Source: Gammaproteobacteria bacterium | GTDB taxonomy: Bacteria > Pseudomonadota > Gammaproteobacteria > Arenicellales > Poriferihabitantaceae | Length of the DNA: 39,781 nucleotides | Reading direction: 5' to 3' | NCBI GenBank assembly: GCA_030432755.1 | Contig: JAUILZ010000026.1 | Coordinates: forward strand, 1 to 39,781 | In this document: positions 7,547 to 17,141 of the stretch, piece after piece | How positions within the stretch are numbered: the stretch's first letter is position 1 | Layout: every line of letters starts with the position of its first letter | Made by a program: the position numbers and the translations under genes | Notes under the pieces: model-generated | Databases searched by the model: none | The model's input: the letters and a program-made list of their open reading frames with translations, nothing else | What the model was told of the DNA's origin: nothing

Positions 7547-8823
7547 AGACGCTGATCCGCGGTGGCCACGTGGTGGATCCCGCAAACGGGCTCGACGGGC
7601 TTGCGGACATCGCCATCGAGAACGATCGCATCGTCTTCACGGGCGCCGCGCCGGACGACTTCCAGCCGGACCAGGAAATCGATGCGACGGGCCGCCTGGT
7701 GCTGCCAGGCCTGGTCGACCTCTGCGTGCGCCTGCGCGAACCCGGCGAGGAGCAGAAGGCCACCATCGCAAGCGAGACCGAGGCCGCGGCCGCGGGTGGC
7801 ATCACCCGCGTGGTCTGTCCGCCGGACACCAGCCCGCTGATCGACACCCCGGCCATGGCGAACATGATCCGTCAGCGCGCGGATGCCTGCGGCTTCGCCC
7901 GGGTGCACCCGCTGGGCGCGCTCACCGCGGGGCTCGCCGGAGAGCGACTCACCGACATGGCGATGCTCGCGGGGGCTGGCTGCGTGGGCGTCAGCAACGG
8001 CCTGCGCGCGGTGGACAACACCCTCGTCATGCGGCGTGCGATGCAATACGCGTCGACATATGACATCCCCGTGTTCCTCACCCCCCAGGATCCGTGGCTG
8101 ATGGGCAACGGCGTGATCCACGAGGGCGAGATCAGCACCCGTCTCGGACTGCCTGCCATACCCGAGGCGGCGGAGACCGTGGGCGTCGCGCGCGACCTCG
8201 CGCTGATCGAAACCAGCGGCGCGCGCGCACACATGGCCAACCTGTCCTGCGGGCGCTCGGTGGCGATGGTCTCCGAGGGCCGGCAGCACGGACTGCCGGT
8301 GAGCGCCAGCGTCGCCATTCACCATCTGCTGCTGTCGGAGCGCGACATCGGCGCCTTCGATACGCGCTACAAGGTGATTCCACCGCTGCGCACCGAGCGT
8401 GACCGGGACGCCCTCATCGCCGGCGTGCGCGACGGCGTCATCGGCGTGATCTGCTCGGATCACCAGCCGCATGGCGCCGACGCCAAGCTGGCGCCGTTCA
8501 GCGAGGCGGCGGCGGGTATCTCCGGGATCGAGACGCTGCTGCCGCTCACGCTCTCACTCGTGGATCGCGGCGCGTTGCCGCGCCTCGCCGCGATCGCGGC
8601 GCTCACGATCAATCCCGCGCGAATCATCGGCGTCGATGCCGGTCACCTGTCGCCCGGCGCCATCGCCGATCTCTGCATCGTGAACCCGTCCCATCGCTGG
8701 CAATTCACGCCGGAGAAGATGCATTCCCGGGGCAGGAACTCGCCTTTTCTCGGCGTGGAACTCGGCGCGCGCGTGGAACGCACGCTGCGTGCCGGGCAAA
8801 CCGTCTTCGAACTTTCCGGCTGA
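7543..8823 (+). CDS. pyrC': PyrC', inactive dihydroorotase-like subunit of the ATCase complex
   Basis: A 426-residue amidohydrolase-fold protein homologous to class I dihydroorotase, but with metal ligands lost. The normal D-x-H-x-H motif reads D59-L-C61-V-R63 followed by LREPG; the lysine normally carbamylated after V/I-G-A is missing (LGALTAGL, 124-131); the usual H-x-E-D segment is FLTPQD (178-183). Later elements survive in part (ARAHMANLS at 228-235, CSDHQPH at 304-310). This is the pattern of the Pseudomonas pseudo-dihydroorotase, which has no catalytic activity but is needed for ATCase assembly. It overlaps pyrB by four bases (ATGA), supporting stoichiometric production. A true dihydroorotase must be encoded elsewhere. 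It could be wrongly annotated as an active PyrC. Confidence 0.92.
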   Translation: MKTLIRGGHVVDPANGLDGLADIAIENDRIVFTGAAPDDFQPDQEIDATGRLVLPGLVDLCVRLREPGEEQKATIASETEAAAAGGITRVVCPPDTSPLIDTPAMANMIRQRADACGFARVHPLGALTAGLAGERLTDMAMLAGAGCVGVSNGLRAVDNTLVMRRAMQYASTYDIPVFLTPQDPWLMGNGVIHEGEISTRLGLPAIPEAAETVGVARDLALIETSGARAHMANLSCGRSVAMVSEGRQHGLPVSASVAIHHLLLSERDIGAFDTRYKVIPPLRTERDRDALIAGVRDGVIGVICSDHQPHGADAKLAPFSEAAAGISGIETLLPLTLSLVDRGALPRLAAIAALTINPARIIGVDAGHLSPGAIADLCIVNPSHRWQFTPEKMHSRGRNSPFLGVELGARVERTLRAGQTVFELSG

Positions 8824-8876
8824 ACAGGCATCCATCTCGCGGCGTTGTCTCCGCGCGCTTCGACCCCATAGGTATT

Positions 8877-8898
8877 CCGGTGGAAAAAGTTCCACTGG
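8877..8898. promoter_or_regulatory. Inverted repeat in the leader of the HtrA-type protease gene
   Basis: CCGGTGGAA (8877-8885) and TTCCACTGG (8890-8898) form 9-bp arms with one G-T pair around an AAAG centre. It lies about 95 bases before the TTG start of the protease gene. A CCCCATAG sequence (8864-8871) just upstream, with TTGTCT 13 bases before it (8845-8850), resembles a weak sigma-32 promoter. Operator or mRNA hairpin are both possible; no function can be assigned from sequence alone. Confidence 0.4.
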
Positions 8899-8991
8899 CA
8901 AAATTACGGTTTCTTAATGGCCTGTTCAGATTTCAGCAAGCCGCCGGTTGATACCGTCCGGCCGGTCCAACAATTCCATCGAGGTGCTTCC

Positions 8992-10494
<1,503 letters not shown>

Positions 10495-10533
10495 CGTTTT
10501 CCCGGCCCCCCATCGGGGTGTGACCGGCATCAA

Positions 10534-10563
10534 CGCCGCGGGCACTGCCCGCGGCGTTTTTGT
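10534..10563 (+). terminator. Rho-independent terminator after the HtrA-type protease gene
   Basis: A perfect 10-bp GC stem, CGCCGCGGGC (10534-10543) and GCCCGCGGCG (10547-10556), with a 3-base loop is followed by TTTTTGTTTG. It sits 40 bases after the protease stop and separates it from cysE. Confidence 0.9.
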
Positions 10564-10580
10564 TTGTGCGCAGGCCACAC

Positions 10581-10622
10581 GGTGGGCGCCACGCGGTGGG
10601 CGCCACCCGGTGGAGACCCACC
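10581..10622 (+). repeat. Three tandem 14-bp repeats upstream of cysE
   Basis: GGTGGGCGCCACGC (10581-10594), GGTGGGCGCCACCC (10595-10608) and a diverged third copy GGTGGAGACCCACC (10609-10622) follow each other without a gap. They end 18 bases before the cysE -10 box, covering the position where the -35 would lie. Each of the first two units contains a GGCGCC palindrome. Confidence 0.75.
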
Positions 10623-10640
10623 CGCTGAACCGAATTTCCG

Positions 10641-10646
10641 TATAAT
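10641..10646 (+). promoter_or_regulatory. -10 box of cysE, leaderless layout
   Basis: A perfect TATAAT at 10641-10646 is followed only 6 bases later by the cysE ATG (10653). At the usual -10 to +1 distance transcription would begin at or next to the A of the ATG. No -35 match is visible; the tandem 14-bp repeats occupy that region instead. Confidence 0.55.
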
Positions 10647-10652
10647 GCCGCC

Positions 10653-11450
10653 ATGAACAGACCCCTGACCATGCCCGCCGCCGCTGACAGCGTTTGGCAT
10701 ACCCTGCGCGAGGAGGTGGAGAAACAGGTTGCGGGAGAGCCGCTGCTGGGCCAGTTCCTGCAACCCGCGGTGCTGGATCATCCGGACTTCGAGCATGCGC
10801 TGGGCGCGTTGCTGTCGCAGAAGCTGGAATGCCCGACCCTGCCGCGCGAACGTTTCAAGCGCATCACCCTGGACGCGTTCCATGATGATACCGTGATCGG
10901 TACCGCGGCGCGCCAGGACCTGCTCGCGGTGTGTGACCGCGACCCCGCGTGCAACCGATACTCGGAACCCTTCCTCTACTACAAGGGTTACCAGGGTCTG
11001 CAGGTCTACCGCATCGCCAACTGGCTATGGGGTCACGGACGCAAGGATCTCGCCATCTACCTGCAGAGTCGCGTGAGCGAGATATTTGCCATGGACATCC
11101 ACCCCGCGGCGCGTATCGGCCAGGGGATACTAATCGATCACGCGCATTCCATCGTCATCGGTGAAACCGCGGTGATAGGCGACAACGTTTCCATGTTGCA
11201 CGAGGTCACCCTCGGCGGCACCGGCAAGGAGGCGGGAGACCGGCATCCCAAGATTGCCAGCGGCGTGCTGATCGGCGCCGGCGCCAAGATCCTCGGCAAC
11301 GTGCGCGTCGGCGAGGGCGCAAAGATCGGCGCGGGCAGTGTCGTGCTCGACGATGTCGCGCCCCATTGCACCGTGGCGGGCATCCCCGCGCGACCGGTGG
11401 GCGACTGCGCCGGCAGGCAGCCCGCGCTGGACATGGACCACTCCCTGTAA
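10653..11450 (+). CDS. cysE: Serine O-acetyltransferase
   Basis: A 265-residue enzyme that acetylates serine with acetyl-CoA to make O-acetylserine for cysteine synthesis. The helical N-terminal half (residues 10-140) and left-handed beta-helix half match full-length enterobacterial CysE. Visible motifs: DIHPAARIGQGILIDHAHSIVIGE (catalytic D/H region, about 148-171), HEVTLGGTGKEAGDRHPKI and hexapeptide repeats up to VVLDDVAPHCTVAGIPAR. The final residues are DMDHSL; many CysE proteins end in Ile, which inserts in CysK, so a terminal Leu is a mild departure. ATG at 10653 is only 6 bases from a TATAAT box, suggesting a leaderless transcript; the next in-frame Met is residue 7. The neighbour genes are not sulphur-related. 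Confidence 0.95.
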   Translation: MNRPLTMPAAADSVWHTLREEVEKQVAGEPLLGQFLQPAVLDHPDFEHALGALLSQKLECPTLPRERFKRITLDAFHDDTVIGTAARQDLLAVCDRDPACNRYSEPFLYYKGYQGLQVYRIANWLWGHGRKDLAIYLQSRVSEIFAMDIHPAARIGQGILIDHAHSIVIGETAVIGDNVSMLHEVTLGGTGKEAGDRHPKIASGVLIGAGAKILGNVRVGEGAKIGAGSVVLDDVAPHCTVAGIPARPVGDCAGRQPALDMDHSL

Positions 11451-11483
11451 GACGTCGGCCTGGCGCCGGCGCCGAGAATCGCG

Positions 11484-11867
11484 ATGCATTCCGAACGCGT
11501 CATATTCGCCTTCTTCATCCTGCTGGCGCTGACCCTGAACTTCGGGTTCTTCATCGGCGACATGACCAACCCGGACCATCACAACGTGTTCGAGCTGTTC
11601 GCCGCGGTGGTGGTGAGCATCATCGCCACGGTGCTGAAGTTCGGCGACAAGTCCCATGTGGGCACCATGCTGCTGGCGTCCAGCCTGGTCGCGGATCTCC
11701 AGCTCATCGCCGCCTGTATCGTCTGGGGCGTCGCGGTATACGGCCTCGAACAACCCCTCAGTGATCACGCCATGGCAAGCATCGTCTCGCTCTCCGGCGG
11801 CGCATTGCTGGCGAACGTCGTCTCCGTGGTATTGCTGGCCGTGGAGACCAGCGTCCACCGCCGCTGA
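11484..11867 (+). CDS. Small four-helix membrane protein (DUF6394-like), partner of the channel gene
   Basis: A 127-residue, very hydrophobic protein with about four predicted membrane helices (roughly 6-26, 36-54, 62-88 and 98-121). Its N-terminus (ALTLNFGFFIGD, then HHNVFELFAA and ATVLKFGDKS) resembles from memory the DUF6394 family of gammaproteobacteria; no function is known to me for it. It ends 38 bases before the RCK channel gene and starts 33 bases after cysE on the same strand. The family is, as I recall, often found beside this kind of TrkA-domain channel, which would suggest an accessory subunit. That role is inference. Start is ATG at 11484. Confidence 0.75.
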   Translation: MHSERVIFAFFILLALTLNFGFFIGDMTNPDHHNVFELFAAVVVSIIATVLKFGDKSHVGTMLLASSLVADLQLIAACIVWGVAVYGLEQPLSDHAMASIVSLSGGALLANVVSVVLLAVETSVHRR

Positions 11868-11905
11868 GGAAACGGGCGCGGCGCCCACGGTCCGCGACCA
11901 GTCCC

Positions 11906-13633
11906 ATGCCGAATATCTTTTTCCTCGTCATGCGCAGGATGCGCGTGCCGCTCATCCTGCTTGTCGTCGTCTACGCCGTCTCGGTGCTCGGCTTCGTGCT
12001 CATCCCCGGTCGCGACGACAGCGGCGTGCCCTACGTCATGGATTTCTTCCATGCGATCTACTTCGTCAGCTACATGGGCTCCACCATCGGCTTCGGCGAG
12101 CTGCCTTACGCGTTTACCGGGGCCCAGCGCCTGTGGACCCTGTTCACCATCTACGCCACGGTCATCGCCTGGCTGTATTGCATCGGCACCCTGATCGCGC
12201 TGGTGCAGTCGCCCATGTTCCGCGCGGCGGTGACGCGTCACGGATTCACCCGCCAGGTCGCGCGCATCCGTGAACCTTTCCACATCATCTGTGGCTACGG
12301 CGATACAGGCCAGGCGCTGGTGCGCGCCCTCGCGGACAGCGGCAATCACTGCGTCGTGGTGGAAAAGTCCGTGGACCGGGTAAATGAGCTCGAGCTCGAA
12401 CTCGCGGTGCTGCCCTTCCCGGTGCCGGGACTGGCGGCGGACGCCGCGGACACCCAGGCCCTGCTCGACGCGGGCCTGCGCAGCCCGTTCTGCAATGGTG
12501 TCATCGCGATCACCCGGGATGACCAGGTCAACCTCAAGGTCGCAATCGCCAGCAAGCTGCTGAACCGTGACATCAAGGTCTATTGCCGGGCGGAGTCCCA
12601 TGACACCGGGGCGAACATGGCGTCGTTCGACACCGACCACGTGATACATCCCTACGACATCTTTTCCGAGTACCTATCCAGCGCCCTCAGTACGCCAAGC
12701 TTCTACCTGCTGGAACAGTGGCTGTCATCGCCCCCTGGCACGCCCCTCGTCGAGCCGGTGTTCCCCCCCTCCGGCAAGTGGCTGTTATGCGGCTTCGGCC
12801 GTTTCGGCAAGGCGGTGCATGAAAAGCTCCTCGCCCATGGCCTGCCTGTTACCGTAATCGCCGAGGATTTCCACGGCGCGGAACCGCCGGAAGGCAGCGT
12901 AATCGACACCGGCACCGAGGCCGATGTGCTGCAGGCCGCCGGCATCGACGAAGCGGCCGGCGTGATCGCGGGCACCGATCACGACGTCAACAACCTGTCC
13001 ATCATCATGACCGCTCGCCAGGTCAAGCATGAGCTGTTCTGCATCGCGCGCCAGGAACGCACCAGCAACGACCACATCTTCGAGGCCGCCGGGATCGACC
13101 TCGTGAGCAATCACAGCCGTCTCATCGCCGGAGCGCTGCTGTCCCTCATCAATACCCCGCTGACGGCGGATTTCCTCCGCCTCGCGAGCCAGCAACCGGA
13201 GGAATGGTCCCGATTGCTGATCTGCCGACTGGTGGGCTGCGTAGATGAAGACACGCCATCGACGTGGGTGATGACACTTCGCCCGGAGCGCACGCCGGCG
13301 GTGATGGCGTTGTTCGCCGACGGCGTCACCCTGAAACTGCATCACCTCATGCGCAACCCGGAAAACCGCAAGAAAAGGCTGCCCTGCGTCGCTCTCCTGT
13401 TACAGCGCGGGCGCGAGCGCATCTTGCTGCCGGACGAGGATGCCGCCCTCGAGGCCCATGACCGTATCCTGTTCGCCGGCGATCCGCGGATCAAGCGACG
13501 CATGGTCAATGTCACCACCTCGCCCTACCTGCTGGACTACCTGATCACCGGCGCCAACCGCCCACGGGGAACCCTGCTCAGGTGGCTTCGGAATGATCCC
13601 GCGCCGTCGTCGGGGGACTCCGACCGACCCTGA
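11906..13633 (+). CDS. Two-helix potassium-channel-type protein with two RCK/TrkA-N domains
   Basis: A 575-residue membrane protein. Helix one (about 13-33), a pore loop with filter-like T60-I-G-F-G-E65, and helix two (about 77-100) form a Kir/MthK-type pore. Two Rossmann RCK domains follow: the first starts at IICGYGDTG (128-135) and the second at LLCGFGRFG (293-301). Each has a hydrophobic regulator segment. The layout resembles bacterial GsuK/YbbO-like channels with both RCK units on one chain, gated by NAD(H), nucleotides or ions. The filter differs from the classical T-V-G-Y-G-D at three positions, so selectivity should be tested. It follows the small membrane protein gene by 38 bases. 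ATG at 11906 is the natural start. No trk or kdp genes are nearby. Confidence 0.85.
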   Translation: MPNIFFLVMRRMRVPLILLVVVYAVSVLGFVLIPGRDDSGVPYVMDFFHAIYFVSYMGSTIGFGELPYAFTGAQRLWTLFTIYATVIAWLYCIGTLIALVQSPMFRAAVTRHGFTRQVARIREPFHIICGYGDTGQALVRALADSGNHCVVVEKSVDRVNELELELAVLPFPVPGLAADAADTQALLDAGLRSPFCNGVIAITRDDQVNLKVAIASKLLNRDIKVYCRAESHDTGANMASFDTDHVIHPYDIFSEYLSSALSTPSFYLLEQWLSSPPGTPLVEPVFPPSGKWLLCGFGRFGKAVHEKLLAHGLPVTVIAEDFHGAEPPEGSVIDTGTEADVLQAAGIDEAAGVIAGTDHDVNNLSIIMTARQVKHELFCIARQERTSNDHIFEAAGIDLVSNHSRLIAGALLSLINTPLTADFLRLASQQPEEWSRLLICRLVGCVDEDTPSTWVMTLRPERTPAVMALFADGVTLKLHHLMRNPENRKKRLPCVALLLQRGRERILLPDEDAALEAHDRILFAGDPRIKRRMVNVTTSPYLLDYLITGANRPRGTLLRWLRNDPAPSSGDSDRP

Positions 13634-13670
13634 AACCAGCAGGGCGCCGGTCTATCGGGACGGTGCTTCG

Positions 13671-14273
13671 TCAGAACGATGAGCCCGGTTGGTCGAGAAA
13701 GGCCTTTTCCTCTTCGGTGGATACACGGTCGAGAATGGCGTTGCGATGGGGGAAGCGGCCGAATCGGGCGATGATTTCATGGTGCCTGCGGGCATAGTCG
13801 ACGAAGTCGTCAAACAGGTCACGCTCATCGTCATCCACCGACTCCGCCAGCGCGCCGAACAATTCCATCGATCGCTCCTGCATCGCCAGTTCCTCGCTGT
13901 GCTCGAACGGCAGATAGGCGAACAGGCGTTGAATGGGTGTCAGCTCGAGATGCATTCCGGTGGCCACCATCTGGTCCGCCATCCCGAGGGCGACGTCATC
14001 CCGGGCAAAGGCGCGCGCCGAACCGCGGTACATGTTGCGCGGGAACTGGTCGCAGCAAAGGATGCTGGCCAGCAGGCCCGCGGGGGACTCGCGCCAGTGA
14101 TCGAGCTTGCCTTCATACACCGCTTCGGCAACCTTTTCGAAACGGTTGCTGATCTCGCGGTCGACGTCATCGCTCTTGCCGAACCAGAGCTTGCCACGCT
14201 CCTCCTGGATTTCCCTGGCGGAGGTGCCGTTGCCGAACCAGTAGGTCAGGATGCTGTCTATCGTTTCATTCAT
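13671..14273 (-). CDS. DUF924 family protein
   Basis: A 200-residue soluble protein of the DUF924 family, whose members are alpha-helical with TPR-like folds and no firmly known function. Visible family features: ILTYWFG near the N-terminus, LWFGKSDDVD, LLASILCCDQFPRNMYRGSARAFA and the later FAYLPFEHSEELAMQERS and YARRHHEIIARFGRFPHRNAIL. The F-P-R-N and H-x-x-I-I-x-x-F-G-R-F-P-H-R-N blocks are diagnostic. The start is ATG at 14273 (MNETIDS); the longer open frame up to 14408 has no homologous content. It is convergent with the channel gene and divergent from the J-domain gene. Confidence 0.9.
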   Translation of the reverse strand: MNETIDSILTYWFGNGTSAREIQEERGKLWFGKSDDVDREISNRFEKVAEAVYEGKLDHWRESPAGLLASILCCDQFPRNMYRGSARAFARDDVALGMADQMVATGMHLELTPIQRLFAYLPFEHSEELAMQERSMELFGALAESVDDDERDLFDDFVDYARRHHEIIARFGRFPHRNAILDRVSTEEEKAFLDQPGSSF

Positions 14274-14416
14274 GGCAATGCCGTGGACGGGGAAACTGGT
14301 ACAATGATGTTGTTGGTCGTCGCGCGTCGCGTGAGGCGCCGACCTCGCGGGGACGGTAGCATATCCGCCGGCTATGGCTCTACCGTGAGCCCAATCAATT
14401 CGCTCCACTCGCCCTG

Positions 14417-14914
14417 ATGGCCGTTCGCATATTTCTCGCCCTGGTCGCCGTGGCCGGTATCATGTGGTACCTGGCCTGGTACCAGCGCGCCGATCCCGCG
14501 GCGCGGCGCCGGTCTCTGCGCACCGCGACCCTGTACGGCATCGGCATTGGTCTCCTCCTGCTGGTGGTGACCGGCCGCATTCCCTGGCTGTTCGCACTGT
14601 TCAGCGCGGCGGTGCCCTGGATCAATCGCGCGCTGACCATGCAACGCCTGTGGACCAGTTTCCGGCCCGGGGCCGGGCCCGGATTTGACGCGGGTGGCGC
14701 CCAGGGCCGACAGAAAAGCGCCAGGCCCATCGAGTCCATGACCCGCGACGAGGCCCTCGAGATCCTGGGGCTTGGCCCGGACGCCGGGCGCACCGAGGTC
14801 GTCGAGGCGCATCGCAAGCTGATGTCCCGGGTGCATCCCGACAAGGGCGGTTCCGACTATCTCGCGCGCAGCATCAACCAGGCGCGCAAGGTGTTGCTCG
14901 ACGGCATGTCCTGA
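14417..14914 (+). CDS. Membrane-anchored J-domain protein (DnaJ/Pam18-like)
   Basis: A 165-residue protein with two N-terminal membrane helices (about 5-22 and 37-58), a short linker rich in Gly, and a C-terminal J-domain (about 108-165). The domain has the HPD triad in SRVHPDKGGSDYLARSINQAR, preceded by the helix around ALEILGLGPDAGRTEVVEAHRKLM. J-domains stimulate Hsp70 ATPase; membrane-bound short ones of this layout resemble mitochondrial Pam18/TIM14 and bacterial TIM14-like proteins, whose client is unknown. The J-domain is truncated at the C-terminus (no helix IV), as in that group. It starts at ATG 14417, in the short gap divergent from the DUF924 gene. No dnaK or grpE nearby. Confidence 0.85.
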   Translation: MAVRIFLALVAVAGIMWYLAWYQRADPAARRRSLRTATLYGIGIGLLLLVVTGRIPWLFALFSAAVPWINRALTMQRLWTSFRPGAGPGFDAGGAQGRQKSARPIESMTRDEALEILGLGPDAGRTEVVEAHRKLMSRVHPDKGGSDYLARSINQARKVLLDGMS

Positions 14915-14936
14915 GCGCCCACCAGCCGCCACAAGG

Positions 14937-14965
14937 TTAAAATAATCCGGGGGATACGCTAGAAT
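14937..14965 (+). promoter_or_regulatory. Promoter of the transpeptidase-domain gene
   Basis: TTAAAA (14937-14942) and TAGAAT (14960-14965) are separated by 17 bases; four and five of six positions match the sigma-70 consensus. A transcript would start near 14972, some 37 bases before the proposed CTG start at 15009. Confidence 0.6.
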
Positions 14966-15008
14966 ACGCGCATCCCGCAACCGACCGCACGCAACGGAAG
15001 GTACTACC

Positions 15009-16238
15009 CTGTTCCGGCACAGCCCAAAAACCTGGTTCAAGGTGTCCGCCCTGCTGGGGCTCCTGCTGGCCTCCATGTGGCCCGCCGCCATGAGCCTGGT
15101 CAGCACCGAGAAGACCCGTTACTTTGACATCAGCCCGGAGACCCTCTCCGCGGCGATCGGCGATGACGTGGCGCACGACACCTATCCGGATCGCCTGCGC
15201 CTGGCGGGGGTTGCCATCGACGGCGACCTGCAGGTGCGATACACCATAGATCCCGGCCTCCAGGGTGAGGCTGAGCGCCTGCTTGAGCGTTACAACCCGG
15301 ATTTCGGCGTGCTGGTTGCGCTGGAGCCCGAAAGCGGTCGGGTGCTCGCCATGGCGGAAAGTACACGCGACTACTGGGGTGGAGGCAACCTGAGCCTGCG
15401 CAACACGTTCCCCGCGGCCTCGGTGTCCAAGATCGTCACCGCGGTGGCGGCCCTCGACCAGGGCATCGCGGACGTGGAAACCGTGATCCCGTTCAACGGC
15501 AAGACCACCACGCTGTACAAGAAGCACGTCTTCAAGCACAGCAACAACAAGTGGACCCGCAATCACACCCTGCGCGAATCCTTCGGCCGCTCCAACAACA
15601 CGGTGTTCGGCCGCCTCGGCGCGGTCGATCTCGGTGGCGAGACCCTGCTGGAATACTTCCAGCGCATGGGATTCAACGCCCGCTTTACCTCGGACTTTCC
15701 CTTCGACAATGGCGCGGTGGAACTGGACACCAGCGACGATTGGGAGGTAGCGGAGTCGGCGTCCGGCTATACCCGCCGCAATACCCTCTCACCGATGCAT
15801 GCCGCCACCCTCGGCGCCACCGCGGTCAATGGCGGTAACATGGTGGCGCCCGCGATCGTCGACAGCGTGCTCGGCCCCCATGGCATTCCGCTTTACGTCT
15901 ACGACCAGCCGGCGGTGTCCCCGGCGATGGATGCGGCGACAGCCGACAAGCTCAAGAAGTTGATGATCCAGACCGTCGAGAGCGGCTCGGCGAGAAAGCC
16001 GTTTCGAGGATTCCACCGCGGTGACTATGCCGATGTGGTCGTCGGCGGCAAGACCGGCTCACTGACGGGCAACGATCCCCAGGGCCGCTACGACTGGTTC
16101 GTCGGTTTCGCCGAGCGCGGCGAGCGTCGCCTCGCCTTCGCCGCGCTCTGCATCAACAAGGAGAAGTGGTACGTGAAGTCCGGCCGGCTGGCGCGGGAAC
16201 TCGTGGAATTTCATTTTCAACCGCCCCCGGAAGCCTGA
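15009..16238 (+). CDS. Short penicillin-binding-protein-type transpeptidase
   Basis: A membrane-anchored periplasmic protein of about 409 residues carrying only a transpeptidase domain. From GTG 15042 the motifs are S127-V-S-K130 (active serine), S184-N-N and K337-T-G, so catalysis looks possible. The segment YTIDPGLQGEAERLLERY is the usual entry to class B PBP domains, but the dimerisation domain of FtsI/MrdA is reduced to about 60 residues. It could be a peptidoglycan-remodelling enzyme or a drug-binding homologue; I cannot choose. Start: GTG 15042 lacks a ribosome-binding site and would give an anchor without basic residues. CTG 15009 lies 7 bases after ACGGAAGG (14994-15001) and adds FRHSPKTWFK in front of the helix. 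I therefore favour the rare CTG, with moderate certainty. Confidence 0.83.
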   Translation: MFRHSPKTWFKVSALLGLLLASMWPAAMSLVSTEKTRYFDISPETLSAAIGDDVAHDTYPDRLRLAGVAIDGDLQVRYTIDPGLQGEAERLLERYNPDFGVLVALEPESGRVLAMAESTRDYWGGGNLSLRNTFPAASVSKIVTAVAALDQGIADVETVIPFNGKTTTLYKKHVFKHSNNKWTRNHTLRESFGRSNNTVFGRLGAVDLGGETLLEYFQRMGFNARFTSDFPFDNGAVELDTSDDWEVAESASGYTRRNTLSPMHAATLGATAVNGGNMVAPAIVDSVLGPHGIPLYVYDQPAVSPAMDAATADKLKKLMIQTVESGSARKPFRGFHRGDYADVVVGGKTGSLTGNDPQGRYDWFVGFAERGERRLAFAALCINKEKWYVKSGRLARELVEFHFQPPPEA

Positions 16239-16248
16239 CCGATACCCC

Positions 16249-17118
16249 GTGAAACAATACCTGGATGCCGTCAGGGAAACCCTGGAGAAGGGAACGCGCA
16301 AGGAAAACCGCACCGGGGTGGACACACTGTCCACCTTCAACATCAACTACGAGATTGACCTCAGGGAAGGATTCCCGCTGCTGACGACCAAGGAGATCTC
16401 CTGGAAGAACATCGTCATCGAGAATCTCTGGTTTCTTTCGGGGCGCACCGATATCGATCTGCTCAGGCGCCACGGCTGCAAGTTCTGGGATCCCTGGGCG
16501 GACGCGGATGGCAAGGTGCCCAGCGCCTACGGCAATTTCTGGCGCAGCTTCCCCCTGCCCGGTGACGACGTGAACGACCAGGTCGCCTACGTGGTCGACC
16601 AGCTGTGCAACAACCCCATGAGCCGGCGCATGGTGGTCTCGGCCTGGGCGCCCGGCAATGCCCAGACGAGCGCCCTGCCACCCTGCCATGCCTTCTGGGT
16701 GGTCAACGTGCAGAACGACGCGGATGGCAATCCGTATCTTTGCCTGCATCTCACCCAGAGAAGCTGCGACATCGCCCTCGGCGTTCCCTACAACATCGCC
16801 GGTTATTCGCTGCTGATGGAACTGTTCGCGCGCTTCAGCGGCATTCCCGCGGGCATTTTCGGCCATACCCTGATCGACGCGCATATCTACACCACGCGCG
16901 CCGATGGCAGCATGGCGGAATACGATCACATCCCGGGCCTGCGGGACCAGCTGAAACGCGCGCCACGCGCCCTCCCCCGGCTCGAGATCGATCCCTCGAT
17001 CCGCTCCCTGGATGACATCGAACCCCTGCTGTCGCTGGATACCGATGACATCATGCAGCGCTTCCGGCTGCACGGTTACGACCCCCACTCGGCGATCAAC
17101 TTCAAGGTCGCGGTCTGA
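16249..17118 (+). CDS. thyA: Thymidylate synthase ThyA
   Basis: A 289-residue enzyme that methylates dUMP to dTMP with methylene-tetrahydrofolate. Motifs visible: RTGVDTLSTFN for the phosphate-binding arginine, FPLLTTKEISWKNIVIENLWFLSG, the catalytic cysteine in LPPCHAFW, and QRSCDIALGVPYNIAGYSLL for dUMP binding. The C-terminus KVAV resembles the usual ending. The length is somewhat above the 264 of E. coli, with the extra residues around PLPGDDVNDQVAYVVDQL and in the C-terminal half. Start is GTG at 16249, 10 bases after the transpeptidase stop; M-K-Q-Y-L-D is the standard beginning. folA follows 23 bases on, giving the usual thymidylate cycle pair. Confidence 0.96.
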   Translation: MKQYLDAVRETLEKGTRKENRTGVDTLSTFNINYEIDLREGFPLLTTKEISWKNIVIENLWFLSGRTDIDLLRRHGCKFWDPWADADGKVPSAYGNFWRSFPLPGDDVNDQVAYVVDQLCNNPMSRRMVVSAWAPGNAQTSALPPCHAFWVVNVQNDADGNPYLCLHLTQRSCDIALGVPYNIAGYSLLMELFARFSGIPAGIFGHTLIDAHIYTTRADGSMAEYDHIPGLRDQLKRAPRALPRLEIDPSIRSLDDIEPLLSLDTDDIMQRFRLHGYDPHSAINFKVAV

Positions 17119-17141
17119 TCCGCGGCGAGACGCGCCAGGAC

